Positions 1 to 9,944 of a DNA stretch of 38,741 nucleotides are shown here, piece after piece. Both the position numbers and the translations under genes were made by a program. The DNA comes from Candidatus Nitrosopumilus sp. (GTDB lineage Archaea > Thermoproteota > Nitrososphaeria > Nitrososphaerales > Nitrosopumilaceae), in contig REGK01000007.1 in NCBI GenBank assembly GCA_003702545.1, positions 1 through 38,741 on the forward strand, read 5' to 3'. The notes beneath the pieces were generated by a model. It was given only the letters and a program-made list of their open reading frames with translations. It was not told the DNA's origin and did no database searches. Within the stretch, counting starts at the first letter, position 1, and every line of letters starts with the position of its first letter.

Positions 1-536
1 CTATTCTCAAGTGCTCTGACTTGAACATACATTTGCCATGATTCTATACCTCTTCTCACAATTCTACTGGGCGAGAAAAGAACTTGGGCTCCCTTTTTAG
101 TCAGAGTATTGGCTACTTGTGGAAATACCATATCATAACAAATTATCACTCCAAATTTACATGCAGTATTGAAAATTTTAGCCTCCTTTCCAGGCGTGAC
201 AATACCTCGTTCATAATCAAATGGATGTATTTTCTCCTGCCTGCCTATGAATTCCCCTTTGGGGTCTATCACAGGTGCGATTATTGAGGTATTTTTCTTA
301 CATTTTTCATAAAATGCTCCTGGAATTATGGTCATTGAAAAATCTCTTGCAATGTCCTTGAATTCTGCAAATTCTACATCAAAGTCTGAAATAATATTTT
401 CTTTTAACCATTGTTCTGGAAGGCAAACAATGTCTGTTTCTTGCCTTCCTAATTTTCGTAAAATTTCTGAAACCTTTGTGATCCCTTTTTGATTATTCTG
501 GTATGAAACTGTTTGAATCATTCCTAATTTTACCAT
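1..536 (-). CDS. Carbon-nitrogen hydrolase (nitrilase superfamily), 3' part cut by window edge
   Basis: Minus-strand reading from ATG at 536: MVKLGMIQTVSYQNNQKGITKVSEILRKL...IVCLPEQW...GVIICYDMVFPQ; nitrilase-like E/K/C context (CYD). Confidence 0.8.
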   Translation of the reverse strand, partial: MVKLGMIQTVSYQNNQKGITKVSEILRKLGRQETDIVCLPEQWLKENIISDFDVEFAEFKDIARDFSMTIIPGAFYEKCKKNTSIIAPVIDPKGEFIGRQEKIHPFDYERGIVTPGKEAKIFNTACKFGVIICYDMVFPQVANTLTKKGAQVLFSPSRIVRRGIESWQMYVQVRALEN

Positions 537-711
537 GTTTTTAGATTGAATGTTTGGTAATTATAAGTAGGCACACATTACGATCTTCTTTGTTGACCTG
601 GTGTGAACAACCGTTACGAAAAATCTCATAGTAAAACAAGAAAAATTATGCAATAGTGTCAACTAAACTTGTTAAACATCGATTATCTCATCAATTGAGA
701 GAATAGTCTTA

Positions 712-3700
712 TTGGTTCATGTAAAAAAAGTTGAGATCTTCGGTTTCAAATCATTTGGCTTTAAGAATACCACTGTTCACTTTGAACCTGGACTTGTATC
801 GATCTCAGGTCCCAATGGTTCTGGTAAAAGTAACATCTTGGATGCTATAATTTTTGCAATGGGAGAAAACAAACCAAAGGTCATGAGAGTTGACAAATTA
901 CGATCATTGATTCATGATATTGAGGGAAATAGACGTGGACCAAAAATGGCGAGATCTAGTGTACACTTTGATAATTCTGATAGAAAAATCCCTGTTGATA
1001 CTGATACTGTTGAAATTACCAGAGAGATGGATGCAAATGGAGAAAACACATACTATCTAAACAAAAAGAAAACTAATCGTAGTCACATTCTTGATTTACT
1101 TGATATGGCAAATGCTGGACTAGGTCAACTAAATGCCGTGCAACAAGGAACAGTTACAAGAATTTCTGAATTTACATCTGAAGAAAAGAGAAAGACAATT
1201 GAAGATTTGATTGGACTTTCATATTTTGATGAAAAAAAGGCTGAATCTGTAAAACAACTTGATGAGGCAGATAGAAGATTAGAAATTGCTTTGGCAAAAA
1301 TGGGCGAAATTAAAAAACGAATAGATGAACTTGAAGAAGAGCGTAACCAGAAATTGCGCCATGATATTCTTGAGCGCGAACTAAATCGATACAAAGCAAT
1401 CGCTGCAGCCAATAAACTAAAGGTTATTTCAAGCCAAAAAGAGTCAAAAGAATCAACTTTACACTCCGTTACCTCTGAAATCACTACATTTGACACTGAA
1501 AGAAGTACTCTAAGAACAGAAATTGGGACATTAGAATCTCAAAAATCAAAACTAATGGCTGAAGCCAATGACTACACTCAAGCAAAATCTGCACTTGATA
1601 CTGAAATTGCTACTGCTATGGAACAATATGAAATTGATAACAGTGCAATATCTGCATCAAAGAAAAGAATTGAACAAATTGATTCTAGAATTCCTGAAAT
1701 TCAAAAAGAACTTGAAGATGTTGATACTGCACGAAGCGATATTGACACTCAGATTTTGAAAATTAAAGAATCAATCGAAGAAACCAATAATAAGAAAAAC
1801 AAAATTAATTCCGATTTAGAACTTGTTGATACTCAAAGAAATAAAATCTTGGATGAACAATCACAAGCTGCTGCAAAGAAATCTGAAATCGATCAAAAAA
1901 TTAAAGAATTAACCGCCCAACTAAATGATGCACAACTGAAACTGTCTAAACTGCAACATGAAAAAGATGAATCAAAAATCAAAGTCAAATCAAACACTCA
2001 AAAACTACAAGGACTTGAAAGCGGAATTGAAGAATTAACTTCTTCAAAAACAAAACTAGAATCTATGATTAAAAACCACAACGCAACAATTACTGAATTA
2101 AAATCTAGAATACAAAAACTACAATCCAAAAAATCTAAAATTGTTTCTGATATGGATGAATGGGGAGAAATTTTAGAGAAATCAAACAAAGCTGCAAATC
2201 GTTATGAATCAAAAATTAAAACTGTCAAAGGATTCATGCATGAAGATTACACTGTTGCAAAACTAAAAGAAGATGCAGACCAACTCGGCATTGAGGGTTT
2301 GGTTTATGAAATGATTTCTTGGGATAAACAATACGAGCGTTCAGTCTTAGCTGCAAGTTCTGATTGGATTAAAGCAATAGTTGTAAAAGATTTTGCAACA
2401 CTTCTTGGAATTGCAGAGTTTGCAAGATCTAGAAAATTACCAAAACTCAAAATCATTCCTATGGATTCTATCCCTAAATTCAAACTAAAATTGCCTACTG
2501 AATCTGGTGTCATAGGCGTTCTTTCAGACTTTGTACGCTGCAAACCTGCATATTCTGAACTCAAAATCTTCCTGTTTGGAAATATTGTTCTCACCGAAAC
2601 TAGAGAATCTGCATACAATGTTTCCCAATCCGGCCAAAAGGCAGTTACTCTGGATGGTGAATACTTTGAGGCAAAGGGAGGCACTGTTGTCGTTGACATT
2701 AGTTCAAAGATATCTAAACTCACAAAATTGATTTCTATGAGTAGCGATGTTGATGGGTTATTCCAATCAATTAATGCCGTAAAGAAATACCTTCTATTGA
2801 AAAAGAATTCTATTAAAAAATTAGACGATTCAATTCAGTCAAACTCTGATAGACTTTCAATTTCTGAACAGTCTCTTGCATCCACTAATGAGCACTACTC
2901 AACACTTACTCCTAGAATTGAATCTGCAATTAAGATGAAAAAACAACTTGTCGAAAGAATTGCTAATTTGACTTCACGTGATCAAAGTATTGAATCTGAA
3001 GTTCTGACTAATGAATCTCATGTTGAATCTCTGTCAGAACGAATTGCAATTGTAGAAGATAACTATGCAAGTGGCGAACAATCTCGTATTGCAAATGAAT
3101 TGTCTAGAATTAATACAAAGAAGGCAGAAGTTGAGAAACTATACACTACCATTACAAATGAATATCGTGATAAGGCTTCACAACTAACAACATTAGAAAC
3201 TCAAGACAATCGCGAAAAATCTCAATCCAACCGTCTTCGTGATGAAGAACTTTCTTTGAATACTGAAAAAGAAGAATTACAAACAAAAATCAATGAATTA
3301 GAATTACAAAAGGAATCAAAGAATGAAGTACTTGTAAAATTAAGAGAAAAAGAACAAGAACTTATTGAAACATCTGGTTCATCCATAGGACAACTCAAAG
3401 AGTTTGATGATAAACTCAAAGTATTGACTGACAAGGATAGAGACCTGACAAAACAAATCAATACTTTGGAGAGACAATCTGATTCTTTGAACCGGGATTT
3501 GCGTGATTTGATTGAAAATGAGGTAAAATTACAACAACTTCTATCTGCATTTGGGTTTGACAAAGATATGGAAACATTTGATGTTGAATCCATAGTTCAG
3601 GGACTGACTGCAGAACTTGCTTCTCTTAATGCACTAAATGCAAAGGCTCCTGAAACTTATCTTGAAGTATCTTATGGCTACCGTTCAATGTCTACTAGAA

Positions 3701-4236
3701 AGAACTCACTTGAAGAAGAAAGAAATTCTATCGTAAAATTCATTGAAGATATAGAGAAAGACAAACGTCAAACATTCTTGGATGCATTTGACAAGGTCGA
3801 TAAAGAAATCAAATTAATTTTCAATAAAATGACTGGTGGAAACGCTTGGTTGGAATTACAAAATGAAGATGATATATTCAATTCTGGAATTTCTTATCTG
3901 ATACAATTCCCAAATAAACCAAAAAGAGAATCTACATCCATCAGTGGTGGTGAGAAAACATTAGCTGCAATTGTATTTGTACTTGCTTTACAAAAACTCA
4001 AACCTTCTCCATTCTATTTGTTTGATGAAGTTGATGCCCACCTGGATGCTCCAAACTCCGAAAGACTATCTAATATTTTAGAAGAGCGAGCAAAAGAGAG
4101 TCAATTCATCATGGTTTCTCTAAAAGACTCTGTAGTCCAAAAAGCAAAACTGATCTATGGTGTCTTCCCAAAGAATGGGGTGTCAAATGTTGTCACTTAC
4201 AAAGACAAACGAATGCCTTCAGTTAGAACTTCTTAG
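712..4236 (+). CDS. smc: Chromosome segregation protein SMC
   Basis: 1174 aa; Walker A GPNGSGKSNILDAI, long coiled coils, central hinge, C-terminal SISGGEKTLAAIVFVLALQ signature and LFDEVDAHLD Walker B. Confidence 0.96.
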   Translation: MVHVKKVEIFGFKSFGFKNTTVHFEPGLVSISGPNGSGKSNILDAIIFAMGENKPKVMRVDKLRSLIHDIEGNRRGPKMARSSVHFDNSDRKIPVDTDTVEITREMDANGENTYYLNKKKTNRSHILDLLDMANAGLGQLNAVQQGTVTRISEFTSEEKRKTIEDLIGLSYFDEKKAESVKQLDEADRRLEIALAKMGEIKKRIDELEEERNQKLRHDILERELNRYKAIAAANKLKVISSQKESKESTLHSVTSEITTFDTERSTLRTEIGTLESQKSKLMAEANDYTQAKSALDTEIATAMEQYEIDNSAISASKKRIEQIDSRIPEIQKELEDVDTARSDIDTQILKIKESIEETNNKKNKINSDLELVDTQRNKILDEQSQAAAKKSEIDQKIKELTAQLNDAQLKLSKLQHEKDESKIKVKSNTQKLQGLESGIEELTSSKTKLESMIKNHNATITELKSRIQKLQSKKSKIVSDMDEWGEILEKSNKAANRYESKIKTVKGFMHEDYTVAKLKEDADQLGIEGLVYEMISWDKQYERSVLAASSDWIKAIVVKDFATLLGIAEFARSRKLPKLKIIPMDSIPKFKLKLPTESGVIGVLSDFVRCKPAYSELKIFLFGNIVLTETRESAYNVSQSGQKAVTLDGEYFEAKGGTVVVDISSKISKLTKLISMSSDVDGLFQSINAVKKYLLLKKNSIKKLDDSIQSNSDRLSISEQSLASTNEHYSTLTPRIESAIKMKKQLVERIANLTSRDQSIESEVLTNESHVESLSERIAIVEDNYASGEQSRIANELSRINTKKAEVEKLYTTITNEYRDKASQLTTLETQDNREKSQSNRLRDEELSLNTEKEELQTKINELELQKESKNEVLVKLREKEQELIETSGSSIGQLKEFDDKLKVLTDKDRDLTKQINTLERQSDSLNRDLRDLIENEVKLQQLLSAFGFDKDMETFDVESIVQGLTAELASLNALNAKAPETYLEVSYGYRSMSTRKNSLEEERNSIVKFIEDIEKDKRQTFLDAFDKVDKEIKLIFNKMTGGNAWLELQNEDDIFNSGISYLIQFPNKPKRESTSISGGEKTLAAIVFVLALQKLKPSPFYLFDEVDAHLDAPNSERLSNILEERAKESQFIMVSLKDSVVQKAKLIYGVFPKNGVSNVVTYKDKRMPSVRTS

Positions 4237-5201
4237 TTGATTTTTACGTGACAAGCTGAAAAATGCTCAGAATCTATTTTCTCTAAATCTGGTTCTGTTT
4301 TACATTCATCAATAACATATGGACATCTATTTCTGAATCTACAGCCTAGTAAAATATCAATATCTGATGACTCATTAATTCTGATTTTCTTTTCTTTGTG
4401 TAAATTGTCTGGATTTGGCTCTGATATTGCGTCAATTAGCGCCTGTGTGTATGGGTGCTTGGGGCTAAGCAATACCTTCTCAATTGACCCTACCTCTACA
4501 ATTTTCCCCATATACAAAATTCCTATTCTTTGACCAAAGTACCTTGCAGTTGCTAAATCATGTGTAATGTAGATAAAAGAAATATTGTATTTTTTTTGTA
4601 ATTCGTGCATCAATTCTAACATTTCAGCTCTGATTGACACATCAAGCATTGAAACCGGCTCGTCTGCTAAAATAATTTTGGGTTTTAATGACAATGCTCT
4701 TGCTAGAACAACTCTTTGTCTTTGCCCTCCTGATAACATATGTGGATATTTTTTAATAATTTCTTCAGCAGGTTCTAACTTTACTTCACGAAGTACTTCG
4801 ATTACTCTTTTTTTCCTTTCATCTTTGTTTCCAATTTTATGAACTTCTAATGGTTCTGATATGATATCACCGATTTTCATTCTTGGATTAATAGAATCGT
4901 ATGGATCTTGATGGATCATTTGACACCCCATTCTGATTTTTTGTAAATTCTCTGGTTTGTTGTCAATTTCTTGATTCTCAAAAAATATTTTTCCCGAGTC
5001 TGGTTGTATTGATCTTAAAATCAATTTTGCAATTGTTGATTTACCTGAACCTGATTCTCCTGCTAACACAAACACTTCTCCTTTTTTTACAGAAAAAGAA
5101 ATGTCATCAGTTGCTCTTACTGTATCTGATTCTTTTCCAAACATTCCTTTTTTTGTAAAATATTTTTTCAAATGTTCTATTCTCAGAATTTCATCCAACA
5201 A
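4233..5201 (-). CDS. Oligopeptide/dipeptide-type ABC transporter ATP-binding protein
   Basis: Walker A GESGSGKST, signature LSGGQRQRVVLARAL, C-terminal oligo/dipeptide extension with CRFRNRCPYVIDEC. Confidence 0.9.
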   Translation of the reverse strand: MLDEILRIEHLKKYFTKKGMFGKESDTVRATDDISFSVKKGEVFVLAGESGSGKSTIAKLILRSIQPDSGKIFFENQEIDNKPENLQKIRMGCQMIHQDPYDSINPRMKIGDIISEPLEVHKIGNKDERKKRVIEVLREVKLEPAEEIIKKYPHMLSGGQRQRVVLARALSLKPKIILADEPVSMLDVSIRAEMLELMHELQKKYNISFIYITHDLATARYFGQRIGILYMGKIVEVGSIEKVLLSPKHPYTQALIDAISEPNPDNLHKEKKIRINESSDIDILLGCRFRNRCPYVIDECKTEPDLEKIDSEHFSACHVKIN

Positions 5202-5294
5202 ATATCGTTGAATTTAGGAGTATATCAAGAGATATAGTTTATGCGTAAAGAATTGGGTTAAGGCTTTTATCCCCTCTGATGGTGAATTTAATAC

Positions 5295-6317
5295 TTGGAT
5301 GACACTCTCCAAAAAAACAAAGAATACAAAAAATTTGTTGTAAATTCTAGATTACAATATTTCAAACCTCATGCAACAAAAATTGAAAAAACATTTGCAG
5401 AAGAAATCTCTTCGAGCCTTGGAACCACCTCCAAATCTATCCATCCCAAGTTTTTCTACGACAAAAAAGGCTCTGATTTATTCGAAAAAATATGCTCTGT
5501 GTCAGAATACTATCCTACAAGAACTGAAATTTCCATTCTCAAAAAACTACAAACTGAGTTAGATTCCTATCTGGAAGAAGAATTTAGATTGGTTGAATTG
5601 GGTAGTGGCTCTTCCACAAAGACTAGACTAATTTTGGATTTTCTAACATCTTCTCAAAAAACCACCGAATATTTTCCAATAGATATTTCTGAAATTCTTA
5701 CAGAAAGTTCTGAGGAACTTCTAAATCATTACAAAAATCTTACAATCACTGGCATAATTGATACCTATGAAGGTGGTTTGGAATTTTTAAAAACATATGA
5801 TGATAAAAACAATCTGATAATATTCCTGGGTTCTAGTTTTGGTAATTTTTCACCAATTGATAGTTACAAATTTTTGGAAAAAGTTTATGCTACTATGAAA
5901 TCTGGCGACCTGTTTTTAATTGGACTTGATCTTGTAAAAGAGAAAACAATTCTAGAATCTGCTTACAATGATTCTGAAGGTGTAACTGCAAGATTCAATC
6001 TTAATGTACTATCTAGAATTAATGATGAACTTGATGCCGATTTTAACCTCAATAACTTTTCCCATTACTCTATTTACAATGAAAAAGATCAGCGAATTGA
6101 GATGTACTTGAAATCTCTAGTTGATCAATCCATCATTATATCAAAGTCTGATTTGGAATTAAAATTAAAAAAAGATGAATTAATTCATACTGAATACTCT
6201 CACAAATTTCGTCTATCTCAAATTCATGACTTACTTGATGATGTTGGTTTTGATTTAACACATACATGGCTTGATGATAAAAAATATTTCTCGTTAACTC
6301 TTGTGTCTAAAAATTAG
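5295..6317 (+). CDS. egtD: L-histidine N-alpha-methyltransferase (EgtD family)
   Basis: FFYDKKGSDLFEKICSVSEYYPTRTEISIL, VELGSGSSTKTRLIL, FLGSSFGNFSP: EgtD-type SAM methyltransferase signatures. Confidence 0.9.
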   Translation: MDDTLQKNKEYKKFVVNSRLQYFKPHATKIEKTFAEEISSSLGTTSKSIHPKFFYDKKGSDLFEKICSVSEYYPTRTEISILKKLQTELDSYLEEEFRLVELGSGSSTKTRLILDFLTSSQKTTEYFPIDISEILTESSEELLNHYKNLTITGIIDTYEGGLEFLKTYDDKNNLIIFLGSSFGNFSPIDSYKFLEKVYATMKSGDLFLIGLDLVKEKTILESAYNDSEGVTARFNLNVLSRINDELDADFNLNNFSHYSIYNEKDQRIEMYLKSLVDQSIIISKSDLELKLKKDELIHTEYSHKFRLSQIHDLLDDVGFDLTHTWLDDKKYFSLTLVSKN

Positions 6318-7624
6318 GCGTCTTCAACACATCTGAAACCTGAAAACAACCATCTTTCATCTAATCTAAAGAAGTTCCTATAACTTCCACGTATTGACAT
6401 TTTTGGTGTTCCAAATGAACCTCCTCTCAAAACTTTTTGATTTGTAAACCATTTGTCATTATACTCGTCAAATCCTGTTTTGAAACCAGGATATCCAGTA
6501 AATTCTGATGATGTCCATTCCCAGACGTCTCCTATCATCTGATGACATCCTGAAGGACTGACTCCCTCTGGATATGTTCCAATCTCTGTGCATCCCCAAT
6601 GATATGATTCCAAGAGATTAGATTTGTTCTCTGTTGGATTCTCATTTCCCCATGGAAATAGAGTTTTTTCTTGTTTTGATTCATTCCAACATGCAGCTTT
6701 TTCCCATTCGGCTTCTGTTGGTAATCTTTTTCCAGCCCATTTACAGTATGCATCAGCTTCGTAGAAACTAACATGGCATACTGGTTCGTTTGGATTAATC
6801 TCTCTAATTCCTATAAAGTCTCTGACATTCCATTTACCATCTACTTTTTCCCAATACATGGGTGCATTCCATTTGTTAGCTTTTACTTTTTCCCATCCAT
6901 CTGATAGCCAATACTTGTATGTCTCATAACCTCCGTCCTCAATGAATTCTAGATATTGTTTATTTGTAATTGGGAAAACATCTATTTTGTAATCATTTAG
7001 ATACACTTTGTGTTCTGGAAGTTCAATATCGTAACAGAATTCTTTCCCATTGAATCCCATGGTGTATAGTCCACCTTTTACCTCAACAGTTCTTTGCTCA
7101 ACATTGTCTTGTTTTTGAATTTGATTTTTCTTGACTGGTCTGTATTGTTCTGCAAGAAGATGCTGTAAATCATACACTAACAATTCTTGATGTTGACATT
7201 CGTGATGAAATCCCATTGTAATTAGTCTGATTGCATTTTCATCCAAAGAATGCGTTTGAATAAATTTCTCTACTCTTTGATTGATTGTATTGAAATATTG
7301 AAAAATCTGATCAACTGTGGGTCTGGAAATTACTCCCCGCAATCCTTTGTCGTGTGGAACGCCAAATTGTTGATAGTAGGAATTTAGATACTCTGAAAAT
7401 TCTTTTGAATAAAACTCATAATTTTTGTCCAATTTACTCATAATTGCTTCGTAAATCCAACTAACGTGCCCTACATGCCATTTTGGAGGGCTCATGAAAA
7501 AAGCAGTTTGTACTACAAAATCGTCTTTTTCTAGAGTTTTTACCAACTCCAAAGTTCGATTTCTTGTCTCTCTAAATTGTTCTAAGAGTGGCTTTGTTTC
7601 TTCTAGTTGTGGATTGCTAGTCAC
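6314..7624 (-). CDS. egtB: Ergothioneine biosynthesis protein EgtB (iron-dependent sulfoxide synthase family)
   Basis: DinB-like N-terminus (KWHVGHVSWIYE, GFHHECQHQELL His ligands) plus FGE-sulfatase C-terminus (LPTEAEWEKAACW, LRGGSFGTP, FSGFRCV). Confidence 0.9.
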   Translation of the reverse strand: MTSNPQLEETKPLLEQFRETRNRTLELVKTLEKDDFVVQTAFFMSPPKWHVGHVSWIYEAIMSKLDKNYEFYSKEFSEYLNSYYQQFGVPHDKGLRGVISRPTVDQIFQYFNTINQRVEKFIQTHSLDENAIRLITMGFHHECQHQELLVYDLQHLLAEQYRPVKKNQIQKQDNVEQRTVEVKGGLYTMGFNGKEFCYDIELPEHKVYLNDYKIDVFPITNKQYLEFIEDGGYETYKYWLSDGWEKVKANKWNAPMYWEKVDGKWNVRDFIGIREINPNEPVCHVSFYEADAYCKWAGKRLPTEAEWEKAACWNESKQEKTLFPWGNENPTENKSNLLESYHWGCTEIGTYPEGVSPSGCHQMIGDVWEWTSSEFTGYPGFKTGFDEYNDKWFTNQKVLRGGSFGTPKMSIRGSYRNFFRLDERWLFSGFRCVEDA

Positions 7625-7720
7625 AATCCTTAATCATTTTTTTCCACTATTATACCTGACCATGTTATTATTAATGAAAATTTGAAAATTCTTTTTATCA
7701 TAACTTGATTTTCAAAAAAC

Positions 7721-8083
7721 ATGTCTGATGAATTATCTGCAAAGTGTGAACGCCTACTCAAAGAACCAGAAATTCGGTTTGCAGGATTTTTAGATATGAT
7801 GGGAAATCTAACTGTTGGTTCATTTCGAGATAATGTGAAACCCCTCAAAAATGAAGATGAACGTAAGAAAATGTTCATCGAAGCTGTTCTAAGAATTAGA
7901 ACAAGACAAGATTTTGATGATAATTTGGGTCCTGTAAGTTATGCTGCTGCAAGAAGAAAGAAAGTTGTAACACTTACTTTTTCATTAGATGAGATGGTTC
8001 TTTTTGTATCTGCAGAACCAGATGTGGATATTGACAAAACTGCTCGTAAAATAATGAATATTTGCTCTATTGAAAGTCCCTAG
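7721..8083 (+). CDS. Conserved small archaeal protein of unknown function (roadblock-like in appearance)
   Basis: Intact 120-aa ORF with ATG start. Confidence 0.7.
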   Translation: MSDELSAKCERLLKEPEIRFAGFLDMMGNLTVGSFRDNVKPLKNEDERKKMFIEAVLRIRTRQDFDDNLGPVSYAAARRKKVVTLTFSLDEMVLFVSAEPDVDIDKTARKIMNICSIESP

Positions 8084-9522
8084 TACCCTCTGGCAAAAAT
8101 TGGAATTGATTTGCTTTGTTCTCCACAATACATGCATTTTGAATTAGCATCTTCACTTCCAAATGGGATTACTCGTATGTCTGCACCAGTATCTTCTTTT
8201 ATCTTCTCTTCGCATTCTAGTTTTCCACACCAAGGTGCATTGAAGAATCCACCCTCTTCGATCTTTGATTTGAATTCTGTATAGTCTGAAATATTTTTTG
8301 TGTTTTCTTTTGCTTGCTCTCTTGCCTTTTCTAGCATACTTTTTTGTATCTCATCTAATGTGGAAACAATTTTTTCAACATCATTGAACTCTAGATTGAT
8401 TTTTTCACGATTGTGTCTTTTTGCAACAACTATGCTTTGCTTCTCAATATCTTTAGGGCCAATTTCTATGCGTATGGGGACCCCCTTCATCTCCCAGTCA
8501 TTGAATTTGTAGCCAGGTGACAATCCTTCTCTGTCGTCTACATGAACTCGAATATCTTGTGACTCTAAACTTTCTTGGATTTCTTTTACTTTTGGTAGGA
8601 CCTTGTCCCTTCCTTCATCATTTCTATAAATTGGAACAATTACTACTTGTGTTGGTGCTACTTTGGGTGGTAAAACAAGACCTTGGTCATCTCCGTGAGC
8701 CATAATCATTGCACCAATTAATCTCCATGATACTCCCCAAGATGTTTGCCATGCAAAATGTTCTACATTATCCTTATCTGCAAATTTCACTTCAAATGGT
8801 TTAGAAAAATTCTGTCCCAAGAAATGTGATGTTCCCATTTGCAATGCTTTTCCATCTGGCATAATGGATTCCATTGTGGTTGTGTAAACTGCACCAACGA
8901 ATTTTTCTTTTTCACTTTTCTTTCCAGTAGTTACCGGGATTGCTAACTCTTCTTCAACAGTATTCTTGTAAATTTCTAAAATCTTCATTACTTCTTTTTC
9001 TGCCTCTTCTTGTGTAACGTGCACTGTGTGTCCTTCTTGCCACAAGAATTCTGATGTTCTAAGAAATGGTTTGGTTGCTTTGATTTCTGCACGTAGTGCT
9101 GTATTCCAAAAATTGATCTTTAGGGGCAAATCCCTCCAACTTTGAATCCATTTTGAATATAGCGTATATGCCAATGTCTCAGATGTTGGTCTTAATGCTA
9201 ATCTATCTCCAACTTCATTAGTACCTGAATGTGTTACCCAAAACACTTCAGGATTGAAGCCTGCAAAGTGTTTTTGTTCTTTTCCTAATAGTGATTCCGG
9301 AATTAGTATTGGAAGGAATCCATTTCTAATCCCATTTTTTGAAAATTTCTTGTCAAATGTATTTTTCAATGATTCCCAAATGGAGTACCCATCTGGTCTG
9401 AGCACGATTAATCCTTTAACTGGTGCGTAATCTGCTAATTTGGCTTTTAGTACGACTTGAGTATACCACTCACTAAAATCACCATTTTTTGAAACTGTAA
9501 TTCCTACGTCTTCTTTACTCAA
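8080..9522 (-). CDS. proS: Prolyl-tRNA synthetase, archaeal/eukaryotic type
   Basis: 480 aa; RPTSETLAYTLYSKWI, FLRTSEFLWQEGHT, C-terminal Cys-containing domain CGKLECEEKI...CMYCG. Confidence 0.95.
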   Translation of the reverse strand: MSKEDVGITVSKNGDFSEWYTQVVLKAKLADYAPVKGLIVLRPDGYSIWESLKNTFDKKFSKNGIRNGFLPILIPESLLGKEQKHFAGFNPEVFWVTHSGTNEVGDRLALRPTSETLAYTLYSKWIQSWRDLPLKINFWNTALRAEIKATKPFLRTSEFLWQEGHTVHVTQEEAEKEVMKILEIYKNTVEEELAIPVTTGKKSEKEKFVGAVYTTTMESIMPDGKALQMGTSHFLGQNFSKPFEVKFADKDNVEHFAWQTSWGVSWRLIGAMIMAHGDDQGLVLPPKVAPTQVVIVPIYRNDEGRDKVLPKVKEIQESLESQDIRVHVDDREGLSPGYKFNDWEMKGVPIRIEIGPKDIEKQSIVVAKRHNREKINLEFNDVEKIVSTLDEIQKSMLEKAREQAKENTKNISDYTEFKSKIEEGGFFNAPWCGKLECEEKIKEDTGADIRVIPFGSEDANSKCMYCGEQSKSIPIFARGY

Positions 9523-9575
9523 ACTAAAATTCTCATAATAAATTAACTAATGAGCCTTTCGTGAAATGTTTTTGA

Positions 9576-9860
9576 TTATAATTTATCGCCTTTACAGAGT
9601 ACTTGTCCTGTGACTCTACTTTGAAAATTTGGACATACAAAGCATTGGATAAAATGAATGTCATCCTTCAAAACTGGACATTCTACAAACTCTTGTTTCA
9701 TTCTTTTGAGCATTTTTGGACTAACTCCTTTTAGTTTCAATTTTCCTTTGTCATCCATCATACCTGATGCTTTAAGTTCAGCTTTCACGTTGTCTGGTAG
9801 TTTTTGTCGTCCTTCTCTTTCTTTGATATCTACTTCGTACTTGTGTTCTAATTCATCCAT
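9576..9860 (-). CDS. Small Cys-containing hypothetical protein
   Basis: 94-aa ORF with C-terminal ECPVLKDDIHFIQCFVCPNF...VLC. Confidence 0.6.
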   Translation of the reverse strand: MDELEHKYEVDIKEREGRQKLPDNVKAELKASGMMDDKGKLKLKGVSPKMLKRMKQEFVECPVLKDDIHFIQCFVCPNFQSRVTGQVLCKGDKL

Positions 9861-9923
9861 GACTATACCATTAACTTCGGTGATTTATTACTAGCGTTTT
9901 TTGGATCCCAAAAAAGTTTAAAC

Positions 9924-9933
9924 TTTAATATAA
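9924..9933 (+). promoter_or_regulatory. Putative archaeal TATA element TTTAATATAA
   Basis: AT-rich TATA-like box about 30-39 nt upstream of TTG 9963. Confidence 0.4.
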
Positions 9934-9944
9934 TTAGCAAATTT

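Noticed and set aside
84-287. 67-aa plus-strand ORF at the window start
   Set aside because: Antisense to a clear nitrilase-family coding frame
537-711. Possible small RNA or leader upstream of smc (CACAC...GTGTG, TTGTT...AACAA, TCTCA...TGAGA)
   Set aside because: Only short 5-bp stems and a weak TATA-like site; not distinguishable from chance
1125-3593. Antisense and alternate-frame ORFs within smc
   Set aside because: smc is unambiguous; the Ser-rich antisense products are shadows of Glu/Lys/Ser codons
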